From positions 1 through 64,000 of the forward strand of contig JAAYTL010000118.1 of assembly GCA_012518035.1 (NCBI GenBank): a stretch of DNA of 64,000 nucleotides, in the 5' to 3' direction. Below are positions 61,287 to 64,000 of this stretch, one piece after another; positions within the stretch are counted from its first letter, which is position 1; every line of letters begins with the position of its first letter. The position numbers and the translations under genes were made by a program. Below the pieces are notes generated by a model. The model was not told the origin of the DNA, did not search any database, and worked only from the letters and a program-made list of their open reading frames with translations. This stretch comes from Tissierellia bacterium. Its GTDB lineage: Bacteria; Bacillota; Clostridia; Tissierellales; Tissierellaceae.

Positions 61287-62519
61287 CTAATCAAGGTCTA
61301 TGACCCAGTCTCCCAGCATAACGCTTGAAGGTGATTCAAAATAGAGGGTAAAGTTCCTTCCTAGCTCTGTTAGGTCAAGGAATAGCTCAATATGGCCTGT
61401 TTCCTCATTTGGCCCAATTCCATAACCATCGATTCCCCTAACTCTTACATAATCTAAAATTTCATCTTCTGGAGAATTCCAAATCATTGCCACTACTACC
61501 TCTCTATCACTTCTTCTTACATCCACAATTTCTATTGAAAAGTCTCCTAGACTAAGCACCTCATTGATGGCCTCTCTTTCTCCATCCTTAGGTGTCTTGA
61601 TCTTAATCTTATGGGATTTTAGATCATAATACCTTACCTTTAAATATGGAAGTACTAGTTTTAGGCCTTCCTGGTCCTCAATATCAAAGTAAAAGTCCGA
61701 CATGAGGTTTCCGAAGGATGAAGGTAGGCTTGGATAGATCCTTTTACCATCCTTAGTCAAGATATACATGCTCTTCTCCTCAATCAAGTCCTCTGCAAAC
61801 ATAAGACTCATCTCGAAGGGATAATCCTCAATATACTTATCCTCTGTTTGATGGAGTAGGCTTATCATCAACTTATCCTCTAATTGCTTCTTAATAGCTA
61901 CCAAGTTGACTCCCTTATCACTCGCATGGTTTCCTAATTGCAAGAAATCCTCAACCTCTGCTGTCTTCTCTAGGGTAAATGGAAGTTCTATATCTTTAAA
62001 AAGAAGAAAGTAATTTTTCATATCATCATTCTCTACTTCAAAGTAAAAGTCGCCCTCCCAGAACTCTCCACCACCAGACCTACTATAGGCAGCTGCATAT
62101 GATATATTTCCATCCCCATCCTTTAAATATATATCATCTTCTTCATAGTTGCTTTCTACAGTCAGGCTAAGGTTCTTTCCAAGTTTTGAAGCAGCCTTAA
62201 TCACGAGATAATAATCTCCTTCTTCATGCATAACCTGATCTTTGAGGGCTAGGACCCTACCTTCCTCAGTATCCACTACCACATTATAGCCTGGAACATA
62301 CTGTAAGGCTCTCCTTATGGCTGCTTCTACCCTGTCAAATCCTACAATCCCAGTAAAGGCAAGCAGGATGACCAATGATGCAGCAATGGCTAATAATGGC
62401 TTATAAGATTTCCTCCTTCTGTGCTCTTCATCAGCCTTAGATAGACCTATTTCTATATAATCATCTATTTCATCTGGAACGGGAATGTTATTTAACATAT
62501 CCTTAAGGTTATTGGTCAT
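61287..62519 (-). CDS. DUF4179-domain membrane protein, probable anti-sigma factor
   Basis: A short cytoplasmic N-terminus (about 40 residues, VPDEIDDYIEIGLSKA) precedes one membrane helix (LLAIAASLVILLAFTGIVGF) and a large extracellular part of some 350 residues. This is the topology of DUF4179-type anti-sigma factors in Firmicutes. Its ATG overlaps the sigma factor stop (ATGA), implying coupled translation and paired function: binding the sigma factor inside and sensing a wall or membrane signal outside. GAGGAGGAATCGAT precedes the ATG. No protease motif was seen. Confidence 0.82.
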   Translation of the reverse strand: MTNNLKDMLNNIPVPDEIDDYIEIGLSKADEEHRRRKSYKPLLAIAASLVILLAFTGIVGFDRVEAAIRRALQYVPGYNVVVDTEEGRVLALKDQVMHEEGDYYLVIKAASKLGKNLSLTVESNYEEDDIYLKDGDGNISYAAAYSRSGGGEFWEGDFYFEVENDDMKNYFLLFKDIELPFTLEKTAEVEDFLQLGNHASDKGVNLVAIKKQLEDKLMISLLHQTEDKYIEDYPFEMSLMFAEDLIEEKSMYILTKDGKRIYPSLPSSFGNLMSDFYFDIEDQEGLKLVLPYLKVRYYDLKSHKIKIKTPKDGEREAINEVLSLGDFSIEIVDVRRSDREVVVAMIWNSPEDEILDYVRVRGIDGYGIGPNEETGHIELFLDLTELGRNFTLYFESPSSVMLGDWVIDLD

Positions 62520-63007
62520 ATCGATTCCTCCTCTAGCTTTAACTTTTCCAAAGCCCTATAATATCTGCTCTTCCCCGTACTAACAGTTATTCCAAGTTCA
62601 TCAGCAATCATCTCAAAAGTATAGTTAAAATATATCTTTAAAACTATGATATTTTTTTCATCTAAGGACAGGGTTTTTAAATTGTCAAGGAAGATAGCTA
62701 GGCTAGCCTTATCTTCAGCTTCTATATTTTCTAGAATGGATATGTCCCCTACAAGTATGGGCTTGTTTTTTCTAAGGAGGTCCTTAGACTTATTTGCTGC
62801 TATCTTTAAAATCCATGATTTAAACTTACTCTTATCCTTTAGTTTGTTCTTGGATAGGTAGGATTGGTAGGCTGTTTCCTGGACTATATCCAGGGCATCA
62901 GCTTGATTGTTAACATAGGTATAGGCAAGCCTATAGATATCAGTCTTATACTTATTAAACAGTTCTTCAAATTCTTTCCTATTTATTTTAATTTTGATAC
63001 ACCTCAC
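62516..63007 (-). CDS. ECF-type RNA polymerase sigma factor
   Basis: 163-residue extracytoplasmic-function sigma factor with region 2 (TDIYRLAYTYVNNQADALDI and QETAYQSYL) and region 4 (LSLDEKNIIVLKIYFNYTFE, IADELGITVSTGKSRYYRAL). The 4-base overlap with the DUF4179 gene identifies its partner. The listed start is a GTG at 63007, which has no ribosome site of its own. A good GAGGTG lies seven bases before ATT at 62992, so a rare ATT start is possible; see the finding. An autoregulatory-type promoter precedes it. Confidence 0.9.
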   Translation of the reverse strand: MRCIKIKINRKEFEELFNKYKTDIYRLAYTYVNNQADALDIVQETAYQSYLSKNKLKDKSKFKSWILKIAANKSKDLLRKNKPILVGDISILENIEAEDKASLAIFLDNLKTLSLDEKNIIVLKIYFNYTFEMIADELGITVSTGKSRYYRALEKLKLEEESI

Positions 63008-63029
63008 TTAGAAGATCTTCTATCTATAA

Positions 63030-63056
63030 GACGGATTATAGTCAAAAAAAGTTTCA
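63030..63056 (-). promoter_or_regulatory. ECF-type promoter of the sigma/anti-sigma operon
   Basis: TGAAAC (63056-63051), 17 bp and CGTC (63033-63030) on the minus strand match the general promoter form used by Bacillus ECF sigma factors such as SigM/SigW. It lies about 20 bases before the gene, consistent with autoregulation. Confidence 0.68.
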
Positions 63057-63089
63057 ATAAAAATAGATAGTATATAAATACTATCTATT
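63055..63089 (-). terminator. Intrinsic terminator after the YjdJ-type acetyltransferase gene
   Basis: AATAGATAGTAT and ATACTATCTATT form a perfect 12-bp stem with a four-base loop, followed by TTTATT on the minus strand. It sits just upstream of the ECF promoter and insulates it. Confidence 0.85.
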
Positions 63090-63130
63090 CTAAGGTCAAG
63101 AATCATTCTAGACAATCCTATTATACCATT

Positions 63131-63409
63131 TTACTTATGAATCATGTCGTGGTATTCTGGATTTTTCTCCATCTGGTATTTTACATAAGGACATACGGGA
63201 ATAATCTTCTTATCTTCTTTCCTTGCCCAATCCACCGCTGTTTTTAATAGCTGTTTTGCAATTCCTTGCCCCCCCATCTCCTTGGGCACATAGGTACTAT
63301 CAATGATAATAGCACCTTCTCCAGTATGCACATAGGAAATATATGCTATTGGGTCATTCTCTGATTCTCCTATATAGAATTTATTGCTTCCACTTTTAAT
63401 CTCCAACAT
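63131..63409 (-). CDS. GNAT-like acetyltransferase (YjdJ type)
   Basis: Short single-domain N-acetyltransferase of the YjdJ group: ISYVHTGEGAIIIDSTYVPKE, quoted as GAIIIDSTYVPKE, the acetyl-CoA loop MGGQGIAKQLLKTAVDWAR and the tail KIIPVCPYVKYQMEKNPEY. Substrate unknown. The ATG at 63409 follows AAGGAGGTTGACT; the TTG at 63415 would overlap that site. Monocistronic, with terminators on both sides. Confidence 0.88.
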   Translation of the reverse strand: MLEIKSGSNKFYIGESENDPIAYISYVHTGEGAIIIDSTYVPKEMGGQGIAKQLLKTAVDWARKEDKKIIPVCPYVKYQMEKNPEYHDMIHK

Positions 63410-63513
63410 AGTCAACCTCCTTAGAACTCTTAATTAAATTCTACCCTTTAGAGAGATTTATAAGCAGTATCAATTAAATATTGGAGATTATGCCGATTAT
63501 ATATCAAAATTTT

Positions 63514-63538
63514 AGGCCGGATGAGATTTCATCCGACC
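63514..63538 (-). terminator. Terminator hairpin after the threonine-synthase-like gene
   Basis: GGTCGGATGA and TCATCCGGCC pair on the minus strand (one mismatch) and are followed by TAAAATTTT, about 20 bases after the stop. Confidence 0.72.
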
Positions 63539-63556
63539 TGCTTATACTTGTTTGTT

Positions 63557-64000
63557 CTATATATTGATGTATTTTAAAATCTTTTCGCTTGCCTTTAAAC
63601 CATTACCTGATACAATAACAACCGTCTTATCCTTAGGGCTTATTTTCTTATCCCTGATTAGATGACTAGCTCCTGCAAAAGCTGTAGCAGATGTAGGTTC
63701 GATATAATATCCCTTCTTACAAATGGCTTTGAGTGCTTTTATAATATCTTCTTCTGTTACTTGAACCATTTCACCCTTGGTAGCTCTAATGGCCTCTACC
63801 AGCTCCTTGCTCTTGCTAGATGATAAAAGGGCTATCCCCTCTGCAATCGTTGGTTTCGGTTCAAATTCATCCTTTATACCATGGAACTCCCTATAAACAG
63901 AGTTACGGTTTTCAGACTGGACCCCAAAAATCCTTGGAAGCTTGTCTACTTCTCCATTGGCAAGTAGCTCATTGAAGCCTTGGGCCAGGCCTAGACCTAT
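63557..64000 (-). CDS. Threonine-synthase-like PLP enzyme, C-terminal 147 codons (gene runs off the window)
   Basis: The reading frame is open to base 64000, so an ATG at 63769 is internal and not the start. The upstream part reads LAQGFNELLANGEVDKLPRI, then FGVQSENRNSVYREFHG and ATKGEMVQVTEEDI; the downstream part has GYYIEPTSATAFAG and VVIVSGNGLKA. This is the C-terminal half of a fold-type II PLP enzyme, best matched by threonine synthase (threonine from O-phosphohomoserine). The cofactor lysine lies in the missing part, so a related enzyme such as cysteate synthase is possible. Confidence 0.82.
   Translation of the reverse strand: MGLGLAQGFNELLANGEVDKLPRIFGVQSENRNSVYREFHGIKDEFEPKPTIAEGIALLSSSKSKELVEAIRATKGEMVQVTEEDIIKALKAICKKGYYIEPTSATAFAGASHLIRDKKISPKDKTVVIVSGNGLKASEKILKYINI

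Noticed and set aside
63557-63769. A separate 70-residue gene starting with ATG at 63769.
   Set aside because: The frame stays open to the end of the window with typical threonine-synthase sequence, so this ATG is internal.
1-64000. tRNA/rRNA genes, CRISPR arrays, insertion sequences, prophage or toxin-antitoxin pairs.
   Set aside because: Intergenic regions were read on both strands; they are short and contain terminators, promoters and the ABC-F leader, but no cloverleaf, repeat-spacer array, transposase or phage gene was recognised.

Overview
The window reads as chromosomal DNA of a low-GC, Gram-positive, anaerobic Firmicute of the Clostridia/Tissierellia type. Pointers are AT-rich codons, strong GGAGG ribosome sites with frequent TTG/GTG starts, intrinsic terminators, spmAB, AddAB, GlpP, DegV, pyruvate formate-lyase, DUF1540/DUF1292 proteins, lipoproteins and no outer-membrane genes. 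The lineage is an inference from gene content. No rRNA, tRNA, CRISPR array, insertion sequence or prophage was recognised. Most genes lie on the minus strand in compact operons.

Layout. 1-3140 (minus): an FHA protein, an FtsW/RodA glycosyltransferase and a class B PBP, then the first codons of an oligoendopeptidase F. 3280-7168 (plus): PspC protein, two alpha/beta hydrolases, RecX, GIY-YIG protein, GlpP. 7207-12159 (minus): polysaccharide deacetylase, response regulator, histidine kinase, lipoprotein and small membrane protein. 12298-22595 (minus): NagZ, ROK kinase, AddB, AddA and an ABC exporter broken by one in-frame TAG. 22930-29084 (minus): flavodoxin, YdcF, SpmAB, DUF3887 lipoprotein, MBL hydrolase, glutaminase, RluA. 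29173-33297: MltG-like LysM protein, RsuA, DUF1540, P-loop protein, radical SAM protein, DUF1292. 33396-37045 (minus): DUF4153 protein, MsrA and an orphan DNA methyltransferase. 37148-40977 (minus): pflB-pflA-Crp/Fnr regulator. 41112-48047: RelA/SpoT-domain protein, Cu/Zn SOD, B3/B4 protein, SRAP, aldehyde dehydrogenase, aspartase. 48159-53135 (minus): malQ-glgP-LacI regulator. 53299-64000: UspA, DegV, acetyltransferases, phosphoesterase, ABC-F protein with a long structured leader, SelO, DUF1801, aspartate dehydrogenase, an ECF sigma/anti-sigma pair and the end of a threonine-synthase-like gene.

The regulatory sequence is the most rewarding part. (1) The ABC-F gene (VmlR/Vga-like) has a perfect-hexamer promoter, a three-codon leader ORF and about 250 nt of leader in which a roughly 100-nt nested inverted repeat competes with a hairpin that hides the Shine-Dalgarno sequence. 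(2) The pfl operon has a 14-bp dyad abutting its -35 box, the position of a class II Crp/Fnr activator, and carries its own Crp/Fnr gene with a cysteine-rich N-terminus. (3) The malQ promoter has a LacI-type operator at the start site and the operon ends in a LacI-type gene. (4) The ECF sigma gene has a TGAAAC-N17-CGTC promoter, which suggests autoregulation. (5) Both AddA and AddB carry a four-cysteine Fe-S-type nuclease signature.
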